From positions 339,313-403,312 of the forward strand of contig NZ_JAIWPE010000096.1 in NCBI RefSeq assembly GCF_021028955.1: DNA of 64,000 nucleotides, read 5' to 3'. The notes under the pieces were generated by a model. It did not search any database. It worked only from the letters and a program-made list of their open reading frames with translations, and had not been told where the DNA came from. The stretch's first letter is position 1. Each line of letters opens with the position of its first letter. The translations under genes were made by a program, and so were the position numbers. Below are positions 36,536 to 45,027 of this stretch, in pieces. Origin of the DNA: Salipaludibacillus sp. CUR1 (lineage in GTDB: Bacteria > Bacillota > Bacilli > Bacillales > Salisediminibacteriaceae).

Positions 36536-37228
36536 ATGAAAAAGCTAATAACTGTTCTGTCACTGACGACGTTAGTCTCGGTTTCAGGCTGTGCAAATGA
36601 GAGTGCTGATAATGGAGATGAAAACACTGACACTGGCAATGGTGATTCTCCACAAACTGAGCAAAACAATGACCCAGCTACCAATGAAGAAAACAATAAT
36701 GGCAGTGCTAACAAAGAACCGGCTGATGACATGGCGGAAGCTGGTGACGAAGCTGAAGCTGGAGACACTATTGAAACAGAGAGCGGCACTTATACACTTC
36801 ATGCCCGCGAAGATAATGTAGAAAATATGGAGACAGGACCTATTCATTTAGAAGTGGATCAAGTGACTACTGCCTCAGGAGAACCTGATGACGAAGTACA
36901 GGAAGCCACTGATCAAGATCACCTGAATTATGTCCAAGTTGATTTGAAGGTGGAAAACAATGGTGATGAGGAAATTTTGTTTTATTCCGGCCAGGCGACT
37001 TTAACAACAAATACAGGTGAACAACTGGAGCCCGACTTGTGGCTGTCTGATCATATTGAAGGAGATATGGAAGCCGGCACGTCGAACAGCGGAAGTTTCT
37101 TTTACATACTGGAAAATTCGGATGCTGAAGAAATTGAAAGTATCCAGTTGAGCTGGAATGCTCCTTTAGATGTGGAAGAAGATTGGGAGGAAGAAGGAGA
37201 AGATATAGAGGTTGAGGTAATTTTATAA
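36536..37228 (+). CDS. DUF4352-type lipoprotein
   Basis: Predicted lipoprotein of 230 residues. Lipobox V-S-G-C follows a short signal peptide; then about 65 residues of N/D/E/G-rich low-complexity linker; then an immunoglobulin-like DUF4352 domain from about 95 (Y-V-Q-V-D-L-K-V-E-N-N-G-D-E-E-I, and G-S-F-F-Y-I-L-E-N-S near the end). Such domains are extracellular; the function is unknown. The frame opens at 36470 but AAAAAGGGGAT and the signal peptide favour ATG 36536. Confidence 0.82.
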   Translation: MKKLITVLSLTTLVSVSGCANESADNGDENTDTGNGDSPQTEQNNDPATNEENNNGSANKEPADDMAEAGDEAEAGDTIETESGTYTLHAREDNVENMETGPIHLEVDQVTTASGEPDDEVQEATDQDHLNYVQVDLKVENNGDEEILFYSGQATLTTNTGEQLEPDLWLSDHIEGDMEAGTSNSGSFFYILENSDAEEIESIQLSWNAPLDVEEDWEEEGEDIEVEVIL

Positions 37229-37267
37229 AAATAAAAAATGCGGTAAACTGCTGCCGGACCTGAGGAT

Positions 37268-37313
37268 CCTGCACCCCAATTTTAGACATGCGCTAAAATA
37301 CGGGGTGCTTTAA
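37268..37313. terminator. Terminator after the DUF4352 lipoprotein
   Basis: Stem GCACCCC-ATTTTAG/CTAAAAT-GGGGTGC with a short asymmetric bulge and CTTTAAAT after it. Confidence 0.8.
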
Positions 37314-37394
37314 ATATTAATTATGTCTCCAATAACTTGGAACAGAGATATTAGAACACAAAATTTATATAAATAGCCCATGCCGTTTGTGTAT

Positions 37395-39338
37395 TCAATC
37401 TGGAATTATTTTATTGTAATAATCCAGTTCAAGTATGTTAGCTGAAACACTAAACTTATTTGTTATCTCAGCTGATATTCTCTTTACGTAACCTTCACTG
37501 ACCTCCGCTCCTGGAACGGGTGTAAATATATTTGTTTCTGAGTTAAACCGCCCTTTATCCGTTATGAAACTTTTATTTGAAAATATGACAAGAGGGTCAG
37601 AATCTGACAAGATATCTCTCCCTATCATCAGCCTTGAATCAAACTCAAGCCCCATCAGGTTAGATAAAGTCGGAATAATGTCCAGGCTTGATGAAGGCTT
37701 ATCGACAGTCATCGGTTCCATCCTCTCAGTATACATGATCAACGGGCTTTTATATAATTCAAAATTCCTTTCCACCGGCCCTCCTGCCAGTTCATCTATC
37801 GCCTTCTTTTCCAGTCCATATGGGTAATGGTCTGCACTGAGAACAATCAAGGTCTGCTCCGCGATGCCTTCTTCTTTCAGCCTGGATAATAAATAGTCCA
37901 AAGCACGGTCCAGTTCAACCTGGGTGGCTAAATAAGCTTTTGCCTGGTCTGAGAAAGGAAGGTGTTCAACGTAGTGACGGTTTTTATTAGCCTGGTTGTT
38001 TCCGCTGAAATTATATTGCATGTGTCCGCTCACGGTCATGTAATACGCATGGAAAGGCTGTGTTTGTATATACTCCGGCACCGTCTTCTGCATCATTTCA
38101 AGGTCGGACGCCGGCCAAATCTCTTCTACTTGCAGGCCGTTCCCTATCCCTTTGTAGGAATAGCCCATATTTGGGTGCGATATGTCCCTCCGATAATAGG
38201 AATACGTATGATTATGGTAGGCCACTGTTTTGTACCCTCTTTTTTTCAGCTGGTTTCCCATCGCAAAAGGCATGAGGTTGCTTCCTGATTTATAAAAACT
38301 CCATACACCGTTCATAGGCAGCAGGCCTGTAGTGGCCACGTACTCTCCATCAGACGTGCTCACTTCCCAAAGCGGGTTATAAAAATTTGTAAACTTGTAC
38401 CCTTCATTCACCATTTTATAGAGAGTTGGTGTTACCTCTTTATGAACTGCATAAGGAGAGAAGCCTTCTGCTGTTATAAGGACAAGATTATATCCTTCAA
38501 ATTTACCTGTAAATTCATTTTTTCGGGAGGGAGGCACATTGTGAAAGTATCTGTGCATCTGCTTAATCTGCTCATCCTCTTCTTCAGCTATCAGTCTTTG
38601 GAAATCAATATCCAGCACCTGTAACTCACCTTCTTTTGAACCTTCGCCTTCCCCCTCTTCCTGTGCAGGCAGTTCACCGGGAACCTTTACAGCCACACCG
38701 GATGGATAATTAAGGACAAGGCGCTGCAAGTCCAATCTCATAGCAGTTAATAAACCGAGCTGATCCACGGACTGTATCATTCCTCCCTGTTTGAAATACA
38801 GTTCATAAGGAGAATTAGTATCCTGGCCATTAATATAAATAAGAGATAATGCGGAAGCATAGGCAATAATAAAGCTGCAGCCTAAGACTGTCAGCACCCG
38901 TCCTTTTAATTTATGAAATGCCATTAACTTTTTTCCATACACAAACAGAAATACTGCAGGTGAATAAAATAATGCAATCCAGGCAGATTGACCGAGTCCC
39001 AAATCAATAATATCTCTCCAAAATTCTGCTACCTGTAAGACGTTACCTGTAGAATAAAGGCTGTAAAAAGTCTTAAAAAACTTAAAATATATGAGCTGGG
39101 AAGAAAACAGCACTCCTGTCAAAATGAGAAAACCATTGAAAATCACAAAATTAATCCTTCCATTAAATAAGCTTGCTAAAGTAAAAATAACGAGAGCTAT
39201 TGAGAAAGAGAACAGAAAAGAAATGGATAAACCAGTGATAGAAAGTGAGCCATCGGTAGCTAATTGAAATACTGACTCGGTAAAAAATACAGAGATAAAT
39301 AAAAATAAAAGCGAATAAGCTTTGGCTTTGGAAACCAT
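37395..39338 (-). CDS. Lipoteichoic acid synthase family sulfatase
   Basis: Membrane enzyme of 647 residues: five transmembrane helices in about residues 5-165, a short linker, and an extracellular sulfatase/alkaline-phosphatase fold from about 275. Metal and catalytic residues seen: E in I-T-A-E-G-F, the nucleophile Thr in E-V-S-T-S-D-G-E-Y, H-N-H, and D-H in L-S-A-D-H-Y-P-Y. It would transfer glycerol phosphate from phosphatidylglycerol in lipoteichoic acid or related polymer synthesis. Relatives in Bacillus are LtaS, YfnI, YqgS (and the primase YvgJ); which one it matches is unclear, and G-F after the Glu differs from the more common S-F/Y. Confidence 0.85.
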   Translation of the reverse strand: MVSKAKAYSLLFLFISVFFTESVFQLATDGSLSITGLSISFLFSFSIALVIFTLASLFNGRINFVIFNGFLILTGVLFSSQLIYFKFFKTFYSLYSTGNVLQVAEFWRDIIDLGLGQSAWIALFYSPAVFLFVYGKKLMAFHKLKGRVLTVLGCSFIIAYASALSLIYINGQDTNSPYELYFKQGGMIQSVDQLGLLTAMRLDLQRLVLNYPSGVAVKVPGELPAQEEGEGEGSKEGELQVLDIDFQRLIAEEEDEQIKQMHRYFHNVPPSRKNEFTGKFEGYNLVLITAEGFSPYAVHKEVTPTLYKMVNEGYKFTNFYNPLWEVSTSDGEYVATTGLLPMNGVWSFYKSGSNLMPFAMGNQLKKRGYKTVAYHNHTYSYYRRDISHPNMGYSYKGIGNGLQVEEIWPASDLEMMQKTVPEYIQTQPFHAYYMTVSGHMQYNFSGNNQANKNRHYVEHLPFSDQAKAYLATQVELDRALDYLLSRLKEEGIAEQTLIVLSADHYPYGLEKKAIDELAGGPVERNFELYKSPLIMYTERMEPMTVDKPSSSLDIIPTLSNLMGLEFDSRLMIGRDILSDSDPLVIFSNKSFITDKGRFNSETNIFTPVPGAEVSEGYVKRISAEITNKFSVSANILELDYYNKIIPD

Positions 39339-39607
39339 AACGGCAAACCCTCCAATACCTGTTATTAAAACATGTCCACTGAATTATTCTATGTATTTAT
39401 AAGTAAATTATGATAAAGCACTCTATTAAAAAGGAGAGATAAAAAAACTGCGTGTCCACAGGCTTAAATTTAAAAGCAGTTATTCTGTTTTCACGTTTAT
39501 TTCGGAAACCGAAGTACACCTTAGGCACAATTAAACTTGGAGTGACGTTTGAAGCTTCTCATCAAAAAAAGTTATCCTTATGAACCATTGACGCAGACCA
39601 TCGTTTA
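39339..39607. other. Intergenic region, no convincing gene
   Basis: Contains AAGGAGAG at about 39430-39437 followed by a possible CTG-started 29-codon frame, but with no other support. Otherwise A/T-rich sequence. Confidence 0.3.
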
Positions 39608-39642
39608 CAAAAAAAAGATCCCCTGGATAAGGGAACCTTAAA
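39608..39642 (-). terminator. Terminator of the small zinc-finger-like gene
   Basis: AAGGTTCCC/GGGGATCTTTTTTT imperfect hairpin, similar to that at 24190. Confidence 0.7.
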
Positions 39643-39858
39643 TTATACATAAGTGTTATTACTGTACCAGTCATTATAGCTTCCACTTCCACCACAGCCC
39701 TCACACTCAAAGTAATCAGGTGAAATATAAAACTCGCTCACGGGGATATTAAACCCTTTCCCTTGGCAGTCAGGACACATGCCTTGCTCCTTCATTTGGT
39801 TTAGAAGCTTTTCCTGCCTGTTGGCATTCCAATTGGATATTGCTTGAAATAAGCCCAT
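39643..39858 (-). CDS. Small DnaJ-type zinc-finger-like protein
   Basis: A 71-residue protein with two C-x-x-C-x-G-x-G half-sites, C-P-D-C-Q-G-K-G (residue 28) and C-E-G-C-G-G-S-G (residue 53), like the cysteine-rich zinc repeat of DnaJ. The N terminus M-G-L-F-x-x-I-x-x-W is shared with small Bacillus proteins often mislabelled methionine aminopeptidase. Probably binds zinc; partner unknown. SD GAGGTGATGG before ATG 39858. Confidence 0.75.
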   Translation of the reverse strand: MGLFQAISNWNANRQEKLLNQMKEQGMCPDCQGKGFNIPVSEFYISPDYFECEGCGGSGSYNDWYSNNTYV

Positions 39859-40008
39859 TTTCCATCACCTCATACCTTTTTAAACTAGTATCTGGTAAGA
39901 AGAGATGAATTTATTCACAGAGCAGAAAGCATTCCCTCAGGAAACATGATATTCACCTATTTTTAGGCGATTGCATATATTGGCTCTTGAGAAGGAGGAT
40001 TGAGAGTT

Positions 40009-40371
40009 ATGCAGCACACTAATCACCCTATGGGATATGAAGATCAAGCTCACAGCGACCATCATCAGCAGCATATGCAGGAAATGTGCCAGCAATACCA
40101 CTTGTATTTTATTCAGCTTCAAATGATGGATGGCAGTATAGCCGAAGGTATTATTGAAGATGCTGATCATGAAGGAGTAACACTACTGATGCCTGAGGAA
40201 GATGGACATATGGACGGTTCGCGCCAGTTTGGGGCAGGAGCCTTTGGAGGGGCTCCATACGGTTTTGGGCCTGGTTTGGGTTATGGGGTTCCGCGCAGAT
40301 TCAGAAGGTTCCGGAGAAGAAGATTCCCTTTTTTCGGAATAAGAACTTTATTTTTCCCCTTTTTCTTTTAA
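40009..40371 (+). CDS. Hypothetical His/Gly/Arg/Phe-rich protein, possibly coat associated
   Basis: A 120-residue protein with a His/Gln/Met-rich head, a central strand region resembling a small SH3/Sm-like barrel (H-L-Y-F-I-Q-L-Q-M-M-D-G-S-I-A-E-G-I-I-E-D-A), a Gly/Phe/Tyr-rich stretch and a tail alternating Arg and Phe (R-R-F-R-R-F-R-R-R-R-F). Tails like this occur in coat-type proteins of spore-formers, but I do not recognise the family. The frame opens at TTG 40000; AAGGAGGA at 39992-39999 places the start at ATG 40009. Confidence 0.65.
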   Translation: MQHTNHPMGYEDQAHSDHHQQHMQEMCQQYHLYFIQLQMMDGSIAEGIIEDADHEGVTLLMPEEDGHMDGSRQFGAGAFGGAPYGFGPGLGYGVPRRFRRFRRRRFPFFGIRTLFFPFFF

Positions 40372-40383
40372 GTGAACGAGAAC

Positions 40384-40413
40384 TGCCCTGTCTTTACAAT
40401 AAAGACAGGGCAG
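40384..40413 (+). terminator. Terminator after the His/Arg-rich gene
   Basis: Stem TGCCCTGTCTTT/AAAGACAGGGCA with a short loop. Confidence 0.85.
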
Positions 40414-40422
40414 CTCATTTCT

Positions 40423-40594
40423 AGGCTGGGACAAAAGAATAGCAATATAAAGAAATCTGAACAAAATTGTTCTTTTTGAGAAAATGAGTGATTTCAGTCC
40501 GCCAGGTGGACGCTTGCCCAGGGGCTTGTACTTTTAATCTGCCGGTTCTCTCTCGGCGAAGTTACAAGCTTGTCTTTAGCTTTGTCCCAGCCTC
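40423..40594. repeat. Short internally deleted copy of the dispersed element
   Basis: A 172-bp copy with inverted ends AGGCTGGGACAAA (40423-40435) and TTTGTCCCAGCCT (40581-40593). It keeps the left hairpin region in degenerate form, the block CAGTCCGCCAGG(T/C)GG(A/G)CGCTTGCCC, and GGGGCTTGTAC, then jumps to the right end ACAAGCTTGTCTTTAGCTTTG. It ends 14 bases before the stop codon of the dehydrogenase gene. Confidence 0.85.
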
Positions 40595-40607
40595 AGATAT
40601 ATTCAAG

Positions 40608-41603
40608 TTAATTATTTATAATCAAAGCGATTTTCCCTAATTGTTTTGCTTCATTCAGACGCTCTAAAGCATGCCTGGTATCCTTTAGCGGATAACTTGT
40701 ATCCATTACCGGCTTAATATTATTTTTACTAATAAATTTCAGCATGTCCTGATATTCGTCTCTGCTTCCCATCGTGCTTCCAAGCATATTATACTGTCCG
40801 TAAAAGAAGCTTCTAAGATCCAGTTTAATCTCGTCACCTGCAGAAGCGCCAAAAGTCACCAGCGTGCCTCCTTTGCGCAACTGGTTAAGGGACTTGTCAA
40901 ATGTGGCTGCCCCCACGGTTTCTATTACAATATCGGCTAGTTCATTATTTAACGCTTCATTCCAGTCTCCCTCACTGTCAATAGCCTCGTCTGCTCCAAG
41001 TTCAATCGCCTTTCTCCTTTTTTCTTCCGAGCGTGAGGTGACAATCACCTTGGCTCCTGCGGCTTTGGCAAAGAGAAGTAAAATAGTCACGGCACCGCTG
41101 CCCACACCAGGGAGGAGAACGGTGTCCCCGCGATTGACCTGGGCTCTTGTAAAAAGTGCTCTGTAAGCTGTAAGAGCAGCTAAAGAAAAGACCCCTGCTT
41201 CTTCCCAATTTAAATGCACCGGTTTTAGCTCTACATTATTCTCTGGAAGAGTTATTTTCTCCGCAAAAGTTCCATGTCCCGGCAGGCCGACTATACCGAA
41301 ATTTTCAGGGGGAGCCTCACTCTTGTCCATCCAGCCAAGGCTCGGATTAATTACAATTTCGTCTCCTGGCGAGACACGTGTCACCCCTTCTCCTACTGAT
41401 TCAACAACCCCAGCACCATCTGACCCTATAATCAGGGCCGGGTCGGATTCCTTATGTCTCTCAAGTACGAATAAATCCCGGTGATTGAGTCCGGCTGTTT
41501 TTAATCTGATTTTTACTTCTCCTTGCTTTGGTTCAGTTTCTTCCATATCTCTGTAGTGAGTGCCTTCAAGGCCTTTTTTCCCTTCATGAACAAACGCTTT
41601 CAT
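40608..41603 (-). CDS. Zinc-binding-type MDR alcohol dehydrogenase / quinone oxidoreductase (YogA-like)
   Basis: Medium-chain reductase of about 331 residues. Elements: G-L-N-H-R-D-L-F near residue 43, G-S-D-G-A-G-V-V-E, the NADP motif G-V-G-S-G-A-V-T near 155, and the closing H-A-L-E-R-L. The structural-zinc cysteine cluster is missing, as in quinone-oxidoreductase-like members; similarity to Bacillus YogA is evident. The frame opens at 41687 but AAGGAGGCAC before ATG 41603 sets the start. Confidence 0.88.
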   Translation of the reverse strand: MKAFVHEGKKGLEGTHYRDMEETEPKQGEVKIRLKTAGLNHRDLFVLERHKESDPALIIGSDGAGVVESVGEGVTRVSPGDEIVINPSLGWMDKSEAPPENFGIVGLPGHGTFAEKITLPENNVELKPVHLNWEEAGVFSLAALTAYRALFTRAQVNRGDTVLLPGVGSGAVTILLLFAKAAGAKVIVTSRSEEKRRKAIELGADEAIDSEGDWNEALNNELADIVIETVGAATFDKSLNQLRKGGTLVTFGASAGDEIKLDLRSFFYGQYNMLGSTMGSRDEYQDMLKFISKNNIKPVMDTSYPLKDTRHALERLNEAKQLGKIALIINN

Positions 41604-41708
41604 ATTGTGCCTCCTTAAAACTGTTAGCGTTATTTTGTGCTTTTTTTCTGTAAAACCAATTATACTTAAGACAAGGATTTCTTTCAAAAGTTACAGAGGT
41701 GACATGTA

Positions 41709-41996
41709 ATGAAAATTGAAGCTGGCGACCTTCCCGTAAATGAACGGGAGATTTTTTACTATCTTAAAAATCTTCCTGGAAATGAAAAACAGACGTTATG
41801 GATTTTGATTAGAAAATCCAATAAAGATCATATATGTGTCATAGAGCGTGTAACTCCTGCAATCAGATCACTTATAGCTAAGAAGCTTATCTCTGTTAAT
41901 AGAAGTTTCAGGCATTCATCCAAAACCAGTTTGTTTATTCTGAGGCAAACTCCTCACTTAATGAAAAAATTACAGGAATTAGGCCAGGAGTATTAA
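41709..41996 (+). CDS. Hypothetical protein, possibly winged-helix
   Basis: A 95-residue basic protein with predicted helices E-R-E-I-F-Y-Y-L-K and A-I-R-S-L-I-A-K-K and a following strand-like S-V-N-R-S-F-R-H-S-S-K, an order that could be a winged helix-turn-helix. I do not recognise it. AGAGGTGAC lies before ATG 41709. Divergent from the YogA-like gene, which it might regulate; this is inference from position only. Confidence 0.6.
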   Translation: MKIEAGDLPVNEREIFYYLKNLPGNEKQTLWILIRKSNKDHICVIERVTPAIRSLIAKKLISVNRSFRHSSKTSLFILRQTPHLMKKLQELGQEY

Positions 41997-42123
41997 TACT
42001 GAGAACAACGTTTAAAGTCTTCAAAATCTGGAAATAGGATGGATGTAAGCTTGTCACCTAAATTAAAGTGCATGACACTGCCAGAAACAAAAACAACTTA
42101 AGTTTTAAAGGAGGCTTTTAAAC

Positions 42124-42423
42124 ATGCCATTATTAGAAATAAGTGTCGTTCCTGTTGGAACAGAATCTGAAAGCTTTAACAGTGATGTAGAGAAAGCAGT
42201 CTCAGTCATTGAGCAAAACGGTTTAAATTATCAAGTGACACCGACATCAACAATTATTGAAGGCGAACTGGACAAATTGATGGATGTTGCCCAGGTGATT
42301 CATCTGAATGAAATTGAGAATCAGGCTAAGCGTGTGGTCACTACCATCAAAATTGATGACCGGGTTGACAAACCGATCAGCTTGGACAGACAGGTTGACA
42401 GAGTATCAAATTCCGATAAATAA
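42124..42423 (+). CDS. MTH1187/YqgV family thiamine-binding protein
   Basis: A 99-residue ferredoxin-fold protein of the MTH1187 (DUF77, thiamine-binding YqgV) family. Typical are L-E-I-S-V-V-P-V-G-T at the N terminus, Y-x-V-T-P-x-x-T-I-I-E-G, and the R-V-x-T-x-I-K-I-D-D-R strand. Relatives form tetramers and bind thiamine or similar small ligands. SD AAAGGAGGC before ATG 42124; strong terminator follows. Confidence 0.9.
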   Translation: MPLLEISVVPVGTESESFNSDVEKAVSVIEQNGLNYQVTPTSTIIEGELDKLMDVAQVIHLNEIENQAKRVVTTIKIDDRVDKPISLDRQVDRVSNSDK

Positions 42424-42443
42424 ACTATATAAACTTAATCTTC

Positions 42444-42484
42444 GCTGTTTTGCAGGCTATGAAGCCTGTAAAACAGCTTTTTTT
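42444..42484 (+). terminator. Terminator of the yqgV-like gene
   Basis: Stem GCTGTTTTGCAGGC/GCCTGTAAAACAGC followed by eight T. Confidence 0.95.
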
Positions 42485-42575
42485 TCTTTTTTTATAAATG
42501 ATGGTCTCTTTCCAATTCATGCAAACTTCTATAACGTTATATACATAATCAAATCTTCATATGGAGGTGAAGTAA

Positions 42576-43325
42576 GTGTTTGAGTTAGAAGGAATACATA
42601 TACTGATGGCGGTAATTAGCGCTGTCTTAATTGGTATATCAAAAACAGGGCTCCCAGCATTGGGAATTCTTGTTGTTGCCGTGATGGCCTCTATCTTTCC
42701 CGCCCGGGAATCTATAGGCATCGTTCTCCCGCTCCTTATCACAGCAGATATAATTGCTGTAATCTATTACCGGAAGAGTGTGAACTGGAAGACTCTTTTC
42801 TCTTTAATTCCCTGGGTGCTCGGAGGACTCGCAGCAGGTTTTATATTTTTATATTTTTTTACTTCCAGCAGACCTGTGGAAGTCATCCTTGGGATTATTA
42901 TAGTGCTAATGATCTGTCTCCAGTTCTTTAAAGAAAAGCAAGGGACTCCTCTGTCCGGCATGCTGCCTGCTTCTATATGGTTTATTGCCGTTATGGGAAC
43001 GCTGGCTGGTTTTACAACTATGGTCGGAAACGCGGCAGGACCTGTGATGTCAATTTTCCTGATTGCTCTGTCACTTCCCAAAAAAGAATTTATAGGTACA
43101 GGCGCATGGTTTTTTCTATCTGTTAATCTTATTAAAGTTCCTATGTACGGGAGTTTAGGGCTCATTACTACGGAATCACTCACTATAAACATGTGGCTCA
43201 TCCCTGCTATATTAACCGGCACTTATCTCGGGATAAAATTTCTCCCTTACATTCCTCAGTCGAAGTTTAATATGATAATTCTAATCCTTTCCTTTGCAGG
43301 AGGAATAAAACTGTTAATCGGCTGA
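42576..43325 (+). CDS. TSUP (TauE/SafE) family membrane carrier
   Basis: A 249-residue membrane protein with seven or eight predicted helices, in the sulfite exporter TauE/SafE (TSUP) family that moves sulfite, sulfoacetate, thiosulfate or similar anions. The two characteristic segments are G-I-S-K-T-G-L-P near residue 21 and F-T-T-M-V-G-N-A-A-G-P near 148. Start is GTG 42576 after GGAGGTG. No sulfur-metabolism gene adjoins, so substrate is open. Confidence 0.88.
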   Translation: MFELEGIHILMAVISAVLIGISKTGLPALGILVVAVMASIFPARESIGIVLPLLITADIIAVIYYRKSVNWKTLFSLIPWVLGGLAAGFIFLYFFTSSRPVEVILGIIIVLMICLQFFKEKQGTPLSGMLPASIWFIAVMGTLAGFTTMVGNAAGPVMSIFLIALSLPKKEFIGTGAWFFLSVNLIKVPMYGSLGLITTESLTINMWLIPAILTGTYLGIKFLPYIPQSKFNMIILILSFAGGIKLLIG

Positions 43326-43349
43326 GACGATTAAAATTGCAATTTCTTT

Positions 43350-43378
43350 TATTAGGAGAGTCTTCTTCCTCTCCTCCT
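43350..43378 (+). terminator. Hairpin after the TSUP gene
   Basis: AGGAGAG/CTCTCCT stem with CTCCTTATG after it; weak T tract. Confidence 0.5.
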
Positions 43379-43432
43379 TATGATCTCGGCAGGTGTTATT
43401 CAAATAAACGGATAATACTCAGTGTAAAAGAG

Positions 43433-43484
43433 AAAGGGGCCACCCTCAAAAGTTAGACTTCCAGAGGGCAGCCCCGTTAATAGA
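43433..43484 (-). terminator. Terminator of gltD (shared-sequence family)
   Basis: GGGGCTGCCCTC pairs with GAGGGTGGCCCC on the minus strand, followed by TTTCTCTTTT. The loop contains an AAGTCTAACTT motif also seen at 52577. Confidence 0.85.
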
Positions 43485-43520
43485 TGACTTTATTGTTTTA
43501 TACTTTTCATTACGGCTGAG

Positions 43521-45008
43521 TTACGGCAGTCTTGTTGCCCCCATTAAATATTTATCACATTCGCGGGCTGCGCCTCTTCCTTCATTTATTGCCCAGACAA
43601 TTAAACTCTGGCCGCGGCGCATATCTCCTGCGGCAAATATACCGTCCACATTTGTTGCGAATTTGTTATATTCTGCCTTAACAGTTGTTCTGTCTTCTGT
43701 TTCTACGCCAAGCTCCTCAACCATTTCCTGTTCAGGTCCTGCAAAACCAATTGCCAGAAGAACGAGGTCTGCCGGCCATACTCTTTCCGTTCCTGGAATC
43801 TCTTTACGGATTTTATGACCGTTTTCATCAAAGGTTGTTTCCACGTCGATCGTATGGACTTCTTTTACATGACCATTTTTGTCACCTGTAAATTTCTTCG
43901 TCATAACAGCATAAGCTCGCGGGTCTTTGCCAAAAACTGCCTCTGCTTCCTTCTGGCCGTATTCCACCCTGTGAATGACCGGCCATTGGGGCCAAGGATT
44001 CGCCACTTCGTCCCGGACGGCTCCTTTTTTAGTATAGATGTCAAATTGAGTCAGACTTTTGCACCCATGTCTCAATGAAGTGGATAAACAGTCCGTTCCG
44101 GTATCTCCTCCACCGATGACAATGACATCTTTGCCTTCAGCCGAAATGTAGTTTCCGTCTTCATGATTTGAATCAAGAAGGCTTTTCGTATTAGAATGAA
44201 GAAAATCCATTGCATAATGAATCCCTTTCAGTTCTCTTCCATCTGCAGGAATATTTCGGTGAACAGTCGCCCCTCCGCAAAGGATGGCGGCGTCAAAACT
44301 GTTTTCCAAGTCAGACGAAGGCAAATCTTTGCCTACTTCAGTGTTTGTTACAAACTCTATTCCTTCTTCTTTCAAAATATTGACGCGGCGTTCAACTACA
44401 CTGTATGGGAGTTTCATTTCAGGAATTCCGTAAGTAAGCAGTCCGCCAATCCGGTCATGCCGCTCATACACAGTTACCGAGTGTCCTGCTTTGTTCAGCT
44501 GGTCCGCCGCTGCAAGCCCTGCTGGTCCGGAGCCAACCACAGCGACTTTCTTTCCTGTTCGTTTTTCAGGAGGCTCAGGTACCACCCAGCCTTCTTCAAA
44601 ACCTTTTTCTATAATAGACCTTTCCACAGTCCGTATGGCAACAGGCGGTTCATTAATGCCTAATACACAGGCTCCTTCGCAAGGTGCAGGGCAAGCCATT
44701 CCTGTAAACTCAGGGAAGTTATTCTTCTCATGTTCTTTCTTCAAGGCTTCTTTCCATTTTCCCCGGTAAACAAGGTCATTCCATTCGGGGATCAGGTGAT
44801 AGACAGGACAGCCTGTGGTAGCTCCTTCAATTTCCATTCCAGTATGGCAGGTAGGGACGCCACAATCCATGCAGCGTGCCCCTTGTTTTTTCAGTTCCTC
44901 TTCTGATAAAGGCTCTGTGTAATCCTCCCAATCCTTCGTTCTTTCAGAAGGGTTTCTTTCGTGTTGTGACTGACGATCATATTCCATAAAACCAGTCGTT
45001 TTTCCCAT
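43521..45008 (-). CDS. gltD: Glutamate synthase small (beta) subunit
   Basis: NADPH-dependent FAD subunit (495 residues) feeding electrons to GltB. N-terminal iron-sulfur cysteines lie in [13 protein letters not shown] and [12 protein letters not shown]-binding [13 protein letters not shown] near residue 155; NADPH-binding G-G-G-D-T-G-T-D near 298; late [14 protein letters not shown]. Follows gltB by 19 bp on the minus strand. SD GGGAGGG before ATG 45008. Confidence 0.96.
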   Translation of the reverse strand: MGKTTGFMEYDRQSQHERNPSERTKDWEDYTEPLSEEELKKQGARCMDCGVPTCHTGMEIEGATTGCPVYHLIPEWNDLVYRGKWKEALKKEHEKNNFPEFTGMACPAPCEGACVLGINEPPVAIRTVERSIIEKGFEEGWVVPEPPEKRTGKKVAVVGSGPAGLAAADQLNKAGHSVTVYERHDRIGGLLTYGIPEMKLPYSVVERRVNILKEEGIEFVTNTEVGKDLPSSDLENSFDAAILCGGATVHRNIPADGRELKGIHYAMDFLHSNTKSLLDSNHEDGNYISAEGKDVIVIGGGDTGTDCLSTSLRHGCKSLTQFDIYTKKGAVRDEVANPWPQWPVIHRVEYGQKEAEAVFGKDPRAYAVMTKKFTGDKNGHVKEVHTIDVETTFDENGHKIRKEIPGTERVWPADLVLLAIGFAGPEQEMVEELGVETEDRTTVKAEYNKFATNVDGIFAAGDMRRGQSLIVWAINEGRGAARECDKYLMGATRLP

Positions 45009-45027
45009 AGCAGATACCCTCCCTTTT

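Noticed and set aside
39438-39530. 29-codon frame with CTG start after AAGGAGAG
   Set aside because: Non-standard start, no downstream signal and no recognisable sequence.
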